From contig NW_024468255.1 in assembly GCF_002104995.1 (NCBI RefSeq), positions 372,001-436,000 of the forward strand: a stretch of 64,000 nt of DNA, in the 5' to 3' direction. Origin of the DNA: Linderina pennispora (Eukaryota; Kickxellomycota; Kickxellomycetes; Kickxellales; Kickxellaceae). This document shows positions 8,927 to 19,526 of this stretch, piece by piece; position 1 is the first letter of the stretch; each line of letters opens with the position of its first letter. A program made the translations under genes and the position numbers. Under the pieces are notes generated by a model, which was not told where the DNA came from, ran no database searches, and worked only from the letters and a program-made list of their open reading frames with translations.

Positions 8927-10258
8927 ATGAAGCTCATTCCTTTCCTCGCGCTGGCCATCGGTGCGTGTGCGCAGTCAGCGACCATCGGCATGAACGCGAT
9001 TGACCAGCCGATCGACCATTTTGCGCAGCACTCGGCCAACTTCTCGCAGAAATACCTGGTCGACTCGCAGTACTACCGGCCACCCGGCCCGATCCTGCTG
9101 TACCTGGCTGGTGAGCGGGCGATCTCGTCAGCCGACCTGGAGACCACGGGGCTGGTGGATCTGGCGCAGGCCACGCACGCGATGATCGTGGTGCTTGAGT
9201 CGCGGTTCTTTGGCGAGTCGGTGCCAAACGCCGACATGGAGTTCCTGTCTGTGGAGCAGATGCTGGCCGACGTGCGGCGGTTCGTGCAGCACTCGGACTA
9301 TAGCAGCCCGGAGGCGCACTGGGTGGTGATTGGCGCGTCGTTTGCCGGCAGCCTGGCGGCGTGGACAAAGTTCCAGTACCCGGAATTGAACCTAGGCGTG
9401 ATCGCGTCCAGCGCACCGATGGTGGTCAAGGACGCATACTGGGAATTTGACCGTGCGGTGGCCGAGCGCCTGCCTTGTGCTGCGCAGCTGGCCACGGCAG
9501 TGGAAGAGGTAGACCGGATCCTGGACTCCCGAAACCGCACGCGCATCATGCAGCTGAAGCGGCTGTTTGGGCTGGCTCAGCTGCGCGACGACGCCGAGTT
9601 TGCCGCGGCGCTGGCGCTGCAGCAGTCGGAGCTGATGCAGGACCCGGTTCTGAGCGACCAGCCGAGCCCCGACGTGCAGAATTTCTGCCACGACCTGTCG
9701 CACGCCCCCACTGCGCGCCTGGCCCTGGCAGCGTTTGCCAATGCGACGCGTCGGTACCCCGTGCATGCGCCCGCAGCCTGCCCGGCCGATGACGACTCGT
9801 CGTGGTTCTGGCTGCAGTGCTCGCAGCTCGGCCTGTGGCAGACATATGGCGAGTCGCATCTGCGGTCGCGGCGACTGACATTGCGGCGCATCACAAACAT
9901 GTGCTCGCGGTGCTTCCCCGAGTACCAGGCGGAGCAGCGCAAGCGTGATTTCCATGTGTTCGCCAGGCGCGCGCAGTTCTACTATTCGGCGTGTGTGCCG
10001 GACGCGCTGTTTACTGCGGGGTCGCTGGATCCGTGGCGGTTCCTGACTATGCCGTTTGTGCGCCAGTGCGAGCGCTCTATGGTTGTTGATGGCGCGTCGC
10101 ATGCCCAGGACCTGCTGGATCCGGATGAGCTGACTATGAGGTGGATGGTCCGTGTGGTCGAGAGCGTGCGGACCCGTGCTGCCAGAAAGTCGGCCGCCGC
10201 AAGAATGTGGAGCGGGCAGCTGGCGGCCGCTGTATTAGGGCTGGCGCTGCTGGCTTGA
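8927..10258 (+). CDS. Secreted S28-family serine peptidase (lysosomal Pro-Xaa carboxypeptidase-like)
   Basis: 443 aa from the ATG at 8927, which starts a signal peptide (MKLIPFLALAIGACAQS); a start 57 bases upstream would hide it. Catalytic residues are identifiable. The nucleophile is S138 in GASFAGSLAAW, the acid is probably D368 in AGSLDPWRF, and the base is H392 in VDGASHAQD. The N-terminal DQPIDHF...YLVDSQYYRPPGP and YLAGERAIS follow the S28 pattern (PRCP, DPP7, thymus-specific serine peptidase). Cysteines in NFCHD, WLQCSQL and NMCSRC suggest disulphides. The C-terminus ends in a hydrophobic GQLAAAVLGLALLA, which could be a GPI-attachment signal. It probably removes Pro-Xaa or dipeptides outside the cell or in the vacuole. 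Intronless. Confidence 0.88.
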   Translation: MKLIPFLALAIGACAQSATIGMNAIDQPIDHFAQHSANFSQKYLVDSQYYRPPGPILLYLAGERAISSADLETTGLVDLAQATHAMIVVLESRFFGESVPNADMEFLSVEQMLADVRRFVQHSDYSSPEAHWVVIGASFAGSLAAWTKFQYPELNLGVIASSAPMVVKDAYWEFDRAVAERLPCAAQLATAVEEVDRILDSRNRTRIMQLKRLFGLAQLRDDAEFAAALALQQSELMQDPVLSDQPSPDVQNFCHDLSHAPTARLALAAFANATRRYPVHAPAACPADDDSSWFWLQCSQLGLWQTYGESHLRSRRLTLRRITNMCSRCFPEYQAEQRKRDFHVFARRAQFYYSACVPDALFTAGSLDPWRFLTMPFVRQCERSMVVDGASHAQDLLDPDELTMRWMVRVVESVRTRAARKSAAARMWSGQLAAAVLGLALLA

Positions 10259-10469
10259 AAAAAAATCAAGAGGGCTCATGCAGCCTGGGCTGTCTGGAGT
10301 AGGGGGCTGTCAAGCCCATGCGCTTGGACTGCTTGGCTACTATACGCGCCTGTGCAACCCCCTCCTGCGTATTTAACCACCGATTCAACGGTTATTTTTC
10401 TACATCCCACTTTGCCTTCTTTTTCTTTTCATTTTCCCGCGCAACAAAAAACCCCTTGTCTTCAAAACC

Positions 10470-11150
10470 ATGTCTGGATACGGTAACTCTGGCAGCCCAT
10501 ACGGTGGTCCTCCCCATGGCGGACCTGGCGGTCCCCCTCCTGGAGGTTTCATGCAGGGCGGCCCCGGTGGACCTCCTCCCCAGGGCGGACCGTATGGCGG
10601 GCCTCCTCAGCAAGGCAGGCCTCCTCAGGGCGGACCTCCTCAGGGCGGACGGCCTCCGCAGCAGCAGCAGCAGCAGCAGCAAGGCGACCCAAGCCGGGCA
10701 TTCCAGTGGGTGTCGTGCTCGAACGGCCACATCCCGCCGAACGCCGTGCAGGGCGGCATCGAGCGTGACGGCAAGCCGCTGTTTGTGGCCCGCGCTATGT
10801 ACAAGGGCGGCCTGCACCCGGGCAAGGCAGCACCGCATCTGGAGGACGGCGGATGCAACATCGGCTGGGGCCACAAGGAAATTACTGTCAGCGACTACCA
10901 GGTGCTGTGCGGAGACGCGAGCCGCCTGCGGTGGGTCAAGCAGGAGGGTTCTCTAAGCATCCAGGGATTTGTGCCTGTGCAGGCTGGCCATGAGGAGTCG
11001 GGCGAGCCGCTGTACATTGCAAAGACACTGGTGGATGGCTCGCAGCAGCTGGGCAAGTGCGCCCCGCATATCAAGAAGGGCATGTCGTACCCGTACGGCC
11101 ACAAGGAGCGCGACGCCAGCGAGTACATGGTTCTGTCGTATGTCAACTAG
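10470..11150 (+). CDS. DM9-domain lectin-like protein with Gly/Pro/Gln-rich N-terminus
   Basis: 226 aa. Residues 1-75 are low complexity: repeated GGPP/GGPPQ units and a run of eight glutamines. Residues about 78-226 form two DM9 (DUF3421) repeats. The first has HIPPNAVQGGIERDGKPLFV, the second FVPVQAGHEESGEPLYIAKT, and each is followed by a G-K-x-x-P/A-H-x element (GLHPGKAAPHL, QLGKCAPHIKKG). DM9 proteins of bivalves bind mannose; a carbohydrate-binding role here is inference. There is no signal peptide, and the N-terminus resembles calcium-responsive or prion-like fungal linkers. Its 3' end lies 34 bases from that of a paralogue on the other strand. Confidence 0.85.
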   Translation: MSGYGNSGSPYGGPPHGGPGGPPPGGFMQGGPGGPPPQGGPYGGPPQQGRPPQGGPPQGGRPPQQQQQQQQGDPSRAFQWVSCSNGHIPPNAVQGGIERDGKPLFVARAMYKGGLHPGKAAPHLEDGGCNIGWGHKEITVSDYQVLCGDASRLRWVKQEGSLSIQGFVPVQAGHEESGEPLYIAKTLVDGSQQLGKCAPHIKKGMSYPYGHKERDASEYMVLSYVN

Positions 11151-11184
11151 GATGTTTATTTTTGGAATATATACAACATGAGCC

Positions 11185-11763
11185 CTACACATATGCCAGC
11201 ACCATGTACTCGGCAACAGCCTTTTCGCGGCCATTGAACGCAAACGACGCGCCGTGCTTGATGTGCACACCGCACTTTCCGAGCTGCTGCGCGCCGCCCA
11301 GCACCGTCTTGGCCACATACAATGGCTCGCCTGTGTGCTCGAACCCCGCAAGCAAAGGCACGAATCCGTTGATCTCCAACGGACCCTCCTGTGCAACCCA
11401 CCGTAGCTTTGTCCCCTGCCCACATAGCACCTGGCACTCTGTGACGTCCACCTCCTGCCACCCGTACCCGATGCTGGCGCCAGTGCGCAGATGCCTTCCG
11501 GCCCTGCCCGGATGCAGGCCGTCGCGATGGTATGCCCGGCAGATAAACAGCGGCTCGCCGGTGCGCTCCACTCCGCCCTGCACGGCATTCATTGGGATGT
11601 GGCCCGAGATCACCGGCACCCACGCAAAGTCATCTGGAGTCTTGAGAGCTGCTGGCTGGCTGTCGCAGAGCGTCTGCTGAGTGCTGGCGTCTGAGGTCCG
11701 TCGATGCCAGGAAATGCGCTTGGTCAAAGAGTTTATGCTGCTTGAACGAGACCGGAATCCCAT
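11185..11763 (-). CDS. DM9-domain protein, convergent paralogue
   Basis: 192 aa with the same two-repeat DM9 domain as the gene at 10470 (HIPMNAVQGGVERTGEPLFI, then FVPLLAGFEHTGEPLYVAKT, QLGKCGVHIKHG and EYMVLAYV). Aligned by eye the domains agree at roughly half of positions. The N-terminal 45 residues are unrelated to the neighbour: a short Ser/Arg-rich stretch instead of the Gly/Pro/Gln-rich leader. There is no signal peptide. The tail-to-tail placement indicates an inverted duplication followed by divergence. Function is inferred from the fold only. Confidence 0.85.
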   Translation of the reverse strand: MGFRSRSSSINSLTKRISWHRRTSDASTQQTLCDSQPAALKTPDDFAWVPVISGHIPMNAVQGGVERTGEPLFICRAYHRDGLHPGRAGRHLRTGASIGYGWQEVDVTECQVLCGQGTKLRWVAQEGPLEINGFVPLLAGFEHTGEPLYVAKTVLGGAQQLGKCGVHIKHGASFAFNGREKAVAEYMVLAYV

Positions 11764-13495
11764 GGTTTTTGTAAGAATTTGAAGTGCTGTTGGAAGAGAG
11801 TCGAAGGAAGCGCAATGCGCTCAGAGATATTTTGAACCCCAACCTCGGCGACCAGCGGCCAGCGTGATTTTTTTGTTGTTTGCGCAGTACGGCCTATATT
11901 TCTTCACCTTCACTGAGGCATAAGCAAAAAAGCCCAAGCTAAGAAATAAACACTCAACAATGTGCAACCAAAAAGCTTCTCCCATCACATCTGGCACCAC
12001 TAATCCATACCCACCAGCTGCATACGAACCTGAAGGGCACTTTGTCATTTCAGAATACGTCTGGGCTAGTATAACAGAGCATCAATGGATGCACATCCCC
12101 CACCACGACATAGTAATGCTGCATGCAGCACCAGTGCGCTGGATAAGACCCAGGTATGTATTGTCCCTATTGGATACACATGTAGATTTGCGCAACACTC
12201 CTGGTGTTCTACCGGCCTATACCCGGAGGGCTAGGCCGCAGATACATCGGCAATGCTAGCTATAATGGGCGCATCAGGCGATCCAATGCAACTCAGTTGT
12301 GCTACACCGCTCCGGGGACCTCTTGGTTGGAATCCACATCCCCCCTTCAAGTGTTTACAATGGGTGCAACGCCTGAGGCAGCTTCAAGTGGCTTTCTCTT
12401 CGTATCTGGCAATTCCGCCGGGCGGGAGAAGAACACAGAGATCTGTCCCACCCCCTTGCCTACTAATCCAGATTTAAAAAATAAGGAACCACTCCGCACA
12501 GAAAGCGAACCAAATTCGATGATGCTTCCTCAATACACAGCGGGTTTTTTCTTACTTGCCTAACCGCTGTGTGGGTGGGGAATGTATTTACGGGGGAGTA
12601 TCTTGTAAAAATAGACTGCACCAGTTTCACAGAAATCCGTGTTTGTAGCCAAACTCGTACCTGTCACTATTTTTACTGATGAGCTTACCATGGCCAACTC
12701 CTTCTCTGTTTGCTGTAAAAGAAATTTACTCTGGCACTCAGGATGGATAGCGTCATTGCAGCCCCTCCCCCTGAGCGCTGAGTGCTGAGCGCGTCAATGA
12801 ATGCCACAGACATGGGCGCTCGGCCAGTTGTGATTTTCACGTGATCAACCCCGGCTCCTCAATTTCCATTGGCCCCCTCCCCAGGGCAGGCCGAGCCGGT
12901 CAATTGAGCAATCAGCTGAACTCACCCCAAAGTAGTATTTTTAGCATCCTTCCTTTCGCTGTTGCTTTTTTTTTTTTTTAAAACGTATTTTCGTCCACCT
13001 CGTATTTTTGGACACCTTTTTCTCTTCCTCTATAGCGTAAAATCCATCTACACGCCTTTTTCCCTCACTATTTTACTCACCACATAGACCTTCTAGCAGG
13101 TTGAAGACAAGGCTAAGCGCTCAGGCCTGTAGTTCTCTAAACATTGTATCGCCACAGTAGCACGCTGATAAAACAAATATCAACAGTAGAGCCCTTTGGT
13201 TAAAAATAGGGCAGCCATTTTCCTGCAACCTGCCTTCTCCACACGCTATATCTCCCATTCTATTTCCTGCTTCTTTCCCCCCACCACCAACGCATAGGCG
13301 GTCCGGCCAGTAACTTAGACTTGTTCGCATCCTTGCCTGCCTTCTATTTATACACCTTGGTGTGGCTGAGTGCTTTTCTTGGCAGCATCTTTCTCCCCTG
13401 TTCTACTAGCATACCCATTACATTAACCGGCATAACTATTAAGCAGCTTTTATACTTATTCAGACCCACCATACACCAATAATAACAGACCAACA
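11764..13495. other. Long gene-free region upstream of the MADS-box gene
   Basis: 1732 bases with only short frames. The part nearest the MADS gene is rich in pyrimidine tracts and short A/T runs, including a T-tract near 12967. A TCACGTGA palindrome (E-box core CACGTG) lies near 12837. The length is consistent with a large promoter or a long 5' leader; no splice-supported exon was found. Confidence 0.5.
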
Positions 13496-15088
13496 ATGGG
13501 CCGCAAGAAGATCAGAATCCAGCGCATCACAGACGAGCGCAATCGCCAGGTCACATTCCTCAAGCGCAAGGCCGGGCTGCTCAAGAAGGCGTACGAGCTG
13601 TCGGTGCTGTGCGACTGCGAAATCGCTGTGATCATCTTCAGCTCGCAAAACAAGCTGGTACAGTACGCATCAACAAACATGGACAAGGTGCTGATGCGGT
13701 ACACGGACTTTGGCGAGCCGAACGAGAGTCTGACCAACACACAATGCGCGTCCATATACCGCGACGGCGACGCCGACGACCACCCGCTCAGCGCGCTGGA
13801 CGCGCCCAACACAGCCAGCACGCCAGGCATCGCCCACAGCGACATGCCGAGCGAAGTGCACTCGCCAGAAATGCACCGGTACCAGGGAGCGCAGAACGGT
13901 ATGCTGGGAGGGCAGATGCTGGGCGTCGCGCAGCAGTACATGCCGAACCAGGGCTTTTCGCCAGCGCTGGGCGACGAGGCCGGGCTGTCGGGCTCGCCAT
14001 ACTATTCGTCGCTGCCATACCCGAACGCTACCACGCAGCCAGGCATGTACCAGCCGCGCGTAATGCCACAGACCACTCTACCAGGCTCCATGCCCGCCTA
14101 CCCGCAGTACCCGGCGCAGCGCACAGCGACGCAGCCGCTGGCGTACCCGCCTGTGCAGCGTGCCTACTCGACGCTGGCCGGCTATCAGCAGCCCGTGGCC
14201 AGCATGGCCAACATGCCACCGGCGATTGCGCAGCAGCTGGGTGCCAGCGATTCACGCCAGTACGGTATGTATCAGGTCGGTCAGCCGTACCAGCCGGGCC
14301 AGGTCATGGGCAGGCCGCTGGACTCGTTCCGCACGCGGCTGGCGGCGCCGCCCGCTGCGTCCGCCGGCGTGCCCCCGCAATACATGGTCTACCGGATGCC
14401 CGATGGCTCGCAACCTGCCGACCCACAGCAGGCATTGCACACTATTGCCGAGGACGAAGCAGACGAGGAGCCGCAGGAGGAGCCGCATGCCGAGCTGCAG
14501 GAGGAGCCGCAGGCGAGCCAGGATGAGGATCCGTCGGCATCCGCCAGCCCGGCGCGCCAGCCGTCCGATGCCGAGGCTGAGGGCCTGCGCGTCGAAATCC
14601 CCGCCACCCGGTCGCGCTCCGATGCCGGTCTCTTGCGTCGATCGGCGCGCAGCGGCCAGTCGACGCCCGCCACTGCCCGCACCAACCAGACTGACCCGTC
14701 CGCCGCCAAGCCCGCCCGCCGCCTGCCGCCTGCCGTCAACACCTCGGCGCGCCTGGCCAACCCGCTGAACGAGCCCGGCCCGCAGACCGCCATGCTGCTG
14801 GAGATGGCCCAGAACCTGCCTTCCCCATCCACCTTCTATCCGCAGATCTACCAGCAGAACGAGAACTTCAGTCCGCTCGAGTTTGGCACCACGCCGATTA
14901 TCGGCCACCAGCAGCAGAGTGCCTTCCAGTGGCCCGTGCCCGGCTCCGTTGCTGGAACCAGAGCTCCGCACCAGCCGTCGCCCCTGAAGCGCTCGGTCGA
15001 GAAGGGCGCGTCACCTGGCCCATCCACCAATGCAGCCACGGATCTTCCGTCACCACGGAAACGCACTCGGACTTCCCAGCCAACATGA
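13496..15088 (+). CDS. MADS-box transcription factor, MEF2/Rlm1 type
   Basis: 530 aa, intronless. Residues 1-60 are a canonical MEF2-class MADS domain ([50 protein letters not shown]). A short MEF2-like extension follows ([15 protein letters not shown]). The remaining 440 residues are low complexity: Pro/Gln/Tyr-rich, then an acidic Glu-rich stretch (about residues 318-345), then basic SP-rich segments ending in [10 protein letters not shown], a likely nuclear signal. Fungal members of this class (Rlm1, Smp1) are activated by the cell-wall-integrity MAP kinase through docking and SP/TP sites in the C-terminal region. Many SP motifs are present, but a MAPK docking site is not obvious. Orthology to Rlm1 is inference. 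Confidence 0.9.
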   Translation: MGRKKIRIQRITDERNRQVTFLKRKAGLLKKAYELSVLCDCEIAVIIFSSQNKLVQYASTNMDKVLMRYTDFGEPNESLTNTQCASIYRDGDADDHPLSALDAPNTASTPGIAHSDMPSEVHSPEMHRYQGAQNGMLGGQMLGVAQQYMPNQGFSPALGDEAGLSGSPYYSSLPYPNATTQPGMYQPRVMPQTTLPGSMPAYPQYPAQRTATQPLAYPPVQRAYSTLAGYQQPVASMANMPPAIAQQLGASDSRQYGMYQVGQPYQPGQVMGRPLDSFRTRLAAPPAASAGVPPQYMVYRMPDGSQPADPQQALHTIAEDEADEEPQEEPHAELQEEPQASQDEDPSASASPARQPSDAEAEGLRVEIPATRSRSDAGLLRRSARSGQSTPATARTNQTDPSAAKPARRLPPAVNTSARLANPLNEPGPQTAMLLEMAQNLPSPSTFYPQIYQQNENFSPLEFGTTPIIGHQQQSAFQWPVPGSVAGTRAPHQPSPLKRSVEKGASPGPSTNAATDLPSPRKRTRTSQPT

Positions 15089-15189
15089 GCCAGGCAAATA
15101 ACAATCTTTCTCCTATTCTAGTACCGTTATATATTCTTATGTAGAGTGCACACGCTTTATCAACGACTTGTCAAACGGCACTATCTTCC

Positions 15190-15380
15190 TACTAGAATTA
15201 CCTCGCTCGCGATGCGAGCTCAGCTGCCAGTCAGCATAGCTTGACACACCGATAAAAAGTATCACAGCAAACCAGCCATTTGAACGTGTCCGATGATTGC
15301 TAGTGTAATGGTTATCTTGGACATCTCTTGTCTTGATGGCCTGCTCAGCGCAGGTGTTTCAGCAGTGGTTTGCCGCTGCT
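15190..15380 (+). repeat. Left arm of the inverted-repeat element
   Basis: Contains a small internal hairpin, GCTCGC-GAT-GCGAGC, at about 15206-15220. The inner 20 bases match the other arm only imperfectly. Confidence 0.8.
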
Positions 15381-15887
15381 GGCAGTGGAATCGCCTGCTG
15401 CTGCTGCACGCCTCTTGCGCGGCCTCTTTGTTGCCGGAGTGGTACCAGGTCTCTCTACCACATAAGATTTTATAGCCCAAAAAGTGTCCGACCATCCACT
15501 ACGGTACTTTTTGTATTGACTAAAATGATTCCTGCTCTTTTGAGCCTCACAACGAGCATGCGTGACTCGCTCTGTGGCCTCTTAACAATAATATTCTCTC
15601 TTTGGGCCGATGAATTCAGATCTGAAGGAGCCAAATATACACCCTAATACCACACGAAAAATCGAAGCTGGAGCCATATATCAAAATGCCATTCATCTTA
15701 GCTCCTTCCCAGCTTGTAGGTCCAGCAGTCCAATAAACAAATCATTCAACATCTACATCTTCAGTGCTCAGAATTGAAACTGTTGGCTTGCCACGAAACT
15801 CAGGAGCAAGTTCAGTCCGGATCCGGTATTAATCATAGGCGATTGGGGTGCACCGATGGCCCGACACTATGTGCCGGTTCTGCTTCT

Positions 15888-16078
15888 ATCAGCGACGAAC
15901 CACCGCTGAAACACCTGCGCTGAGCAGGCCTTCAAGACAAGAGATGTCCAAGATAACCATTACACTAGCAATCATCGGACACGTTCAAATGGCTGGTTTG
16001 CTGTGATACTTTTTATCGGTGTGTCAAGCTATGCTGACTGGCAGCTGAGCTCGCATCGCGAGCGAGGTAATTCTAGTA
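15888..16078 (-). repeat. Right arm of the inverted-repeat element
   Basis: Reverse complement of the left arm, one base different within the outer 171 bases (A/T difference near 15931). Carries the same internal hairpin. Confidence 0.8.
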
Positions 16079-16824
16079 TGCAAATGTATTTACACAGTAA
16101 AAGTTATGAAAAGTGAATCGCTATCTTGACTTTACCTATTGTGAAGATTCAAAAAAAAAAACCACGAGTTAGCGATATGCTGGTATGGATGCGCATGCTG
16201 CTAATATATCCTGCGACACTTGGTATTGGGCTCAGATATATAATGATTCTAGGTGTATTCGTGTATATCCACATGCGGACAAGTATGCCCATTGAGCGTG
16301 GTGCACGACTGAAACATCACAGCCAACAAGAGACAGCACTAGCAAGAAATGTATAGCATACCTGTTTAGCCTTGCCTGCTGAGGAAAAGACGCCTCCCCC
16401 TGCCCCGCACAGGCATCCACTGAGGACCAGTCTTCCTATAGAGTAGCGAAATTATCAAGATCGAGAGCAGTGCTGGAAAGAAAGAGTCAGCCCGCAACCG
16501 TCGGAAAATTTTTTCGCAATCTTATATACCCCCTGCCGGCCAGCCGATGCTCAGTTTCAATTTCCGCTGATTTACTGATCAATCACGGGTGATTCTTGCC
16601 CTTATCTTGGGCAGCCTCCATGTGTTGAAAAACAATCTGGTATTCAAAGACTCGGCTAAGAAACAAGTTATAGAAGGAGAAGAAAAATGAAAAGAAACTA
16701 GGTCAAGCGAAACGAAAAATGGCCAGAGCAGACGCAAATGGAATATAGGCGACTGCCCCAAGCTGCATCCTCCACTTCACCGGACACTTGCGACGGAGAA
16801 AACAATGCTGTCTGCCAAAGCCGT
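16079..16824. other. Intergenic, element to ATP1 3' end
   Basis: About 745 bases with only short open frames and A/T-rich tracts. I see no gene, RNA or repeat; the right part is ATP1 3' flank. Confidence 0.5.
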
Positions 16825-18842
16825 TTACAGGAACGACTTGACAAAGTCACCGGTGATCTCGCGCAGCTTCTTGTCGGTGGCCTCGTCGATCTGGGCCTTG
16901 GTGCGGATGGTCTCGAGGATGTCAGCGTGGTTCGAGGTGATGAACGGCAGGAACTTCTGCTCGAACTCGACGACACGGTTGGTCGGGACCTTGTCCAGGA
17001 AACCGTTGACACCGGCGAAGATGATGGCGACCTGGCTCTCGACCGACAGGGGCGAGTACTGCGGCTGCTTGAGCATCTCAGTGAGGCGGGCACCACGGTT
17101 GAGCAGGAACTGAGTCGAGGCATCGAGATCGGAACCGAACTGGGCGAAAGCGGCAACCTCACGGTACTGGGCAAGGAAGAGCTTGAGCGAACCAGCGACC
17201 TGCTTCATGGCCTTGGTCTGGGCAGCCGAACCGACACGCGACACGGAGATACCGACGTTAATGGCCGGGCGGACACCCTTGAAGAAGAGCTCAGCCTCAA
17301 GGAACACCTGTCCGTCAGTAATCGAAATGACGTTGGTAGGAATGTAAGCCGACACATCTCCACCCTGGGTCTCAATGATGGGCAGAGCAGTCAGGGAGCC
17401 GGAGCCAAAGTCCTTGCTCATCTTGGCAGCACGCTCGAGGAGACGCGAGTGAAGGTAGAACACATCACCAGGGTAGGCCTCACGACCAGGGGGACGGCGC
17501 AGAAGCAGCGACATCTGACGGTAGGCAACAGCCTGCTTCGACAGATCGTCGTAGATGATCAGGGCGTGCTTGCCGTTGTCACGGAAGAACTCACCCATGG
17601 CGCAGCCCGAGTACGGAGCGAGGTACTGCAGGGGAGCGGCCTCCGAGGCGGTGGCGGCAACGACGATCGAGTACTTGAGGGCGTCGTTCTCCTCGAGGGT
17701 CTGGACGAACTGGGCGACAGTCGAGCGCTTCTGGCCAATAGCGACGTACACACAGTACAGCTTCTTGGACTCGTCGTTGCCATCGTTCCAGCGCTTCTGG
17801 TTGAGGATGGTGTCGAGAGTGACCGAGGTCTTACCGGTCTGACGGTCACCAATGATCAGCTCACGCTGGCCACGACCGATGGGAAGCATAGAGTCGATCG
17901 ACTTGGTACCGGTCTGCATGGGCTCGTGCACGGACTGGCGGGGGATGATACCCGGAGCCTTGACCATGGCACGCGAGCGCTTGGCGGCCTTGATCGGGCC
18001 CTTGCCATCGATGGGGTTACCCAGAGCGTCGACAACACGGCCGAGCAGACCCTCGCCGACGGGCACGTCGACAATGGAGCCGGTACGCTTGACAGTGTCA
18101 CCCTCCTTGATCAGACGATCGTTACCGAAGACGACAATACCGACGTTATCAGCCTCAAGGTTAAGGGCCATACCCTGAACACCGCTGGAGAACTCAACCA
18201 TCTCCTCAGCCTGGACGTTCTTCAGACCGTAAACACGGGCGATACCGTCACCGACGGACAGAACGCGACCGGTCTCCTGAAGGTCGACCTTGTTGGCAGC
18301 GCCGAGGATGCGCTCCTCGAGGATCGAAGTAACCTCCGAAGCACCTACAGACAGCAGTGCGCGTTAGTGCGGATCCGCCTAGTCAATAAATCGAGAATCT
18401 AAAACATCCACCACAGGAGATAAGAGGGCGGCTACTTACCAGCCTTGGCACCAGCCATGGTCGGGGTCGAGGTAGAGAGGGCACGGACCACAGCAGGGGT
18501 GGAAGCGCGGGCCTATTATGAACAGGTGCAAACAATTTGGTTGTTATCAGTACACCCGCTTGAAAAAAGGCGAGGGGCAGAATGGGCAGGCTGAATCTCT
18601 TTACTGAATCTGGCGTGGCCGGCGTTATTATTCTGAATCTCGACTACGAAATTCGCAGACAGTCGCCATGAATCAGGCCGAGATTCAGAAGCAAGTCGGC
18701 CAACCCTTCCTCGATTAAAAATATTCAGTTGTGCGTGCGGTGGGTCCTGCGCGATAAGCACAGGGCAGGGTGTGCTACTTACCAGAGCGCGGGCAAGGGG
18801 CACGCGGGTAGCGGAGGCAAGACGGGTAACGTTCTTGAGCAT
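16825..18842 (-). CDS. ATP1: Mitochondrial ATP synthase F1 subunit alpha
   Basis: Three exons: 18842-18783, 18512-18440 and 18344-16825, giving 550 aa. Exon 1 encodes a presequence ([20 protein letters not shown]); exon 2 adds [17 protein letters not shown]. Exon 3 encodes the bulk of the subunit: [15 protein letters not shown] at the start, then [11 protein letters not shown], the Walker A motif [40 protein letters not shown] and the [17 protein letters not shown] signature. It ends in GDFVKSFL. Introns are 270 and 95 nt with GTAAGT donors and TAG acceptors; frames join without a break. The product is the catalytic-core alpha subunit of complex V in the matrix. Codon use is strongly biased, as expected for a highly expressed gene. 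Confidence 0.97.
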
Positions 18843-19526
18843 CTTATAAATGAGGCGGCTTATAATCGGTGCCTTTTTAGAATCTCTAAATTCAAAAGAG
18901 GGAGTGAAAAAAGTAGAGAGGTGTAAGAGCAAAGGAAGGCAGAGGACGAGGAAATCGCTCTATAGCTCACGATAAAGGCCCCCACCTCGCTAGTGGCAGC
19001 AGACTCGGCGCGGGCAAAAAATGCCCACCACAGATAGTGAAATGCCGGTTCAGATCGCCAAAATGCTGGAAATTCCGCGCCGACTCGCGGTTCGCCGTCA
19101 CAATCAGCTGCTGTGCTTGCCAACAATGCATAGCAGGCCGCAAAAACACTGGCGAGACTGCCAGCAGCAGAGATGCTGGTGTTTGCGATTGAGCCCGGCT
19201 ACAGTTGCCTGATCGGTGGTGCATGGCCTGGCATGGTCGAGGTGCATGCCCCTTTTGCTAGGATCCGTAGCTGCATGGCCCAGGACGACAACCTTATCTT
19301 CAAAACGCCATATGGAACCAGCTCGGTGCACAGATACTTGCCGGCTCGGCCAGGCTAATCGCCAATCTGAATTATACTCCTTGCCGATCAATCAAGTCTG
19401 CTGATTCGATCCCAGAGCGTGATAGAGAGCCCAAAGCGTGCCCTTAGTTTGCCGAGCGATTTCGCTAATGTCTGTTGAAATTATTTTTCCCGCTCTAACG
19501 CACTCTCACATTCACAGAAACCAAAA
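18843..19526. other. Divergent promoter region between ATP1 and bL21m
   Basis: 684 bases between two divergent nuclear genes for mitochondrial proteins. Only short frames without features. A shared regulatory region is plausible but no motif is decisive. Confidence 0.5.

Larger units (their letters stand above)
15190..16078. mobile_element. 889-bp inverted-repeat element (candidate MITE)
   Basis: Two arms in opposite orientation bound about 510 bp of non-coding DNA. The outer 171 bases of the left arm (15190-15360) match the reverse complement of 15908-16078 with one mismatch that I can see; similarity then fades to about 15380/15888. Both ends read TA + CTAGAATTACC, which would fit a TA target-site duplication followed by a terminal repeat, as in Tc1/mariner-like elements. 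No transposase frame lies inside. Near-identity of the arms suggests recent insertion or homogenisation. Confidence 0.7.

Noticed and set aside
10656-10680. CAG repeat as a possible microsatellite
   Set aside because: It lies in the DM9 protein's glutamine run and is explained by coding sequence.
16738-18402. Plus-strand open frame of 554 codons across ATP1
   Set aside because: It lies antisense to ATP1 exon 3 and intron 2 and has no homology; strong G/C-ending codon bias in ATP1 leaves few stops on the complement.
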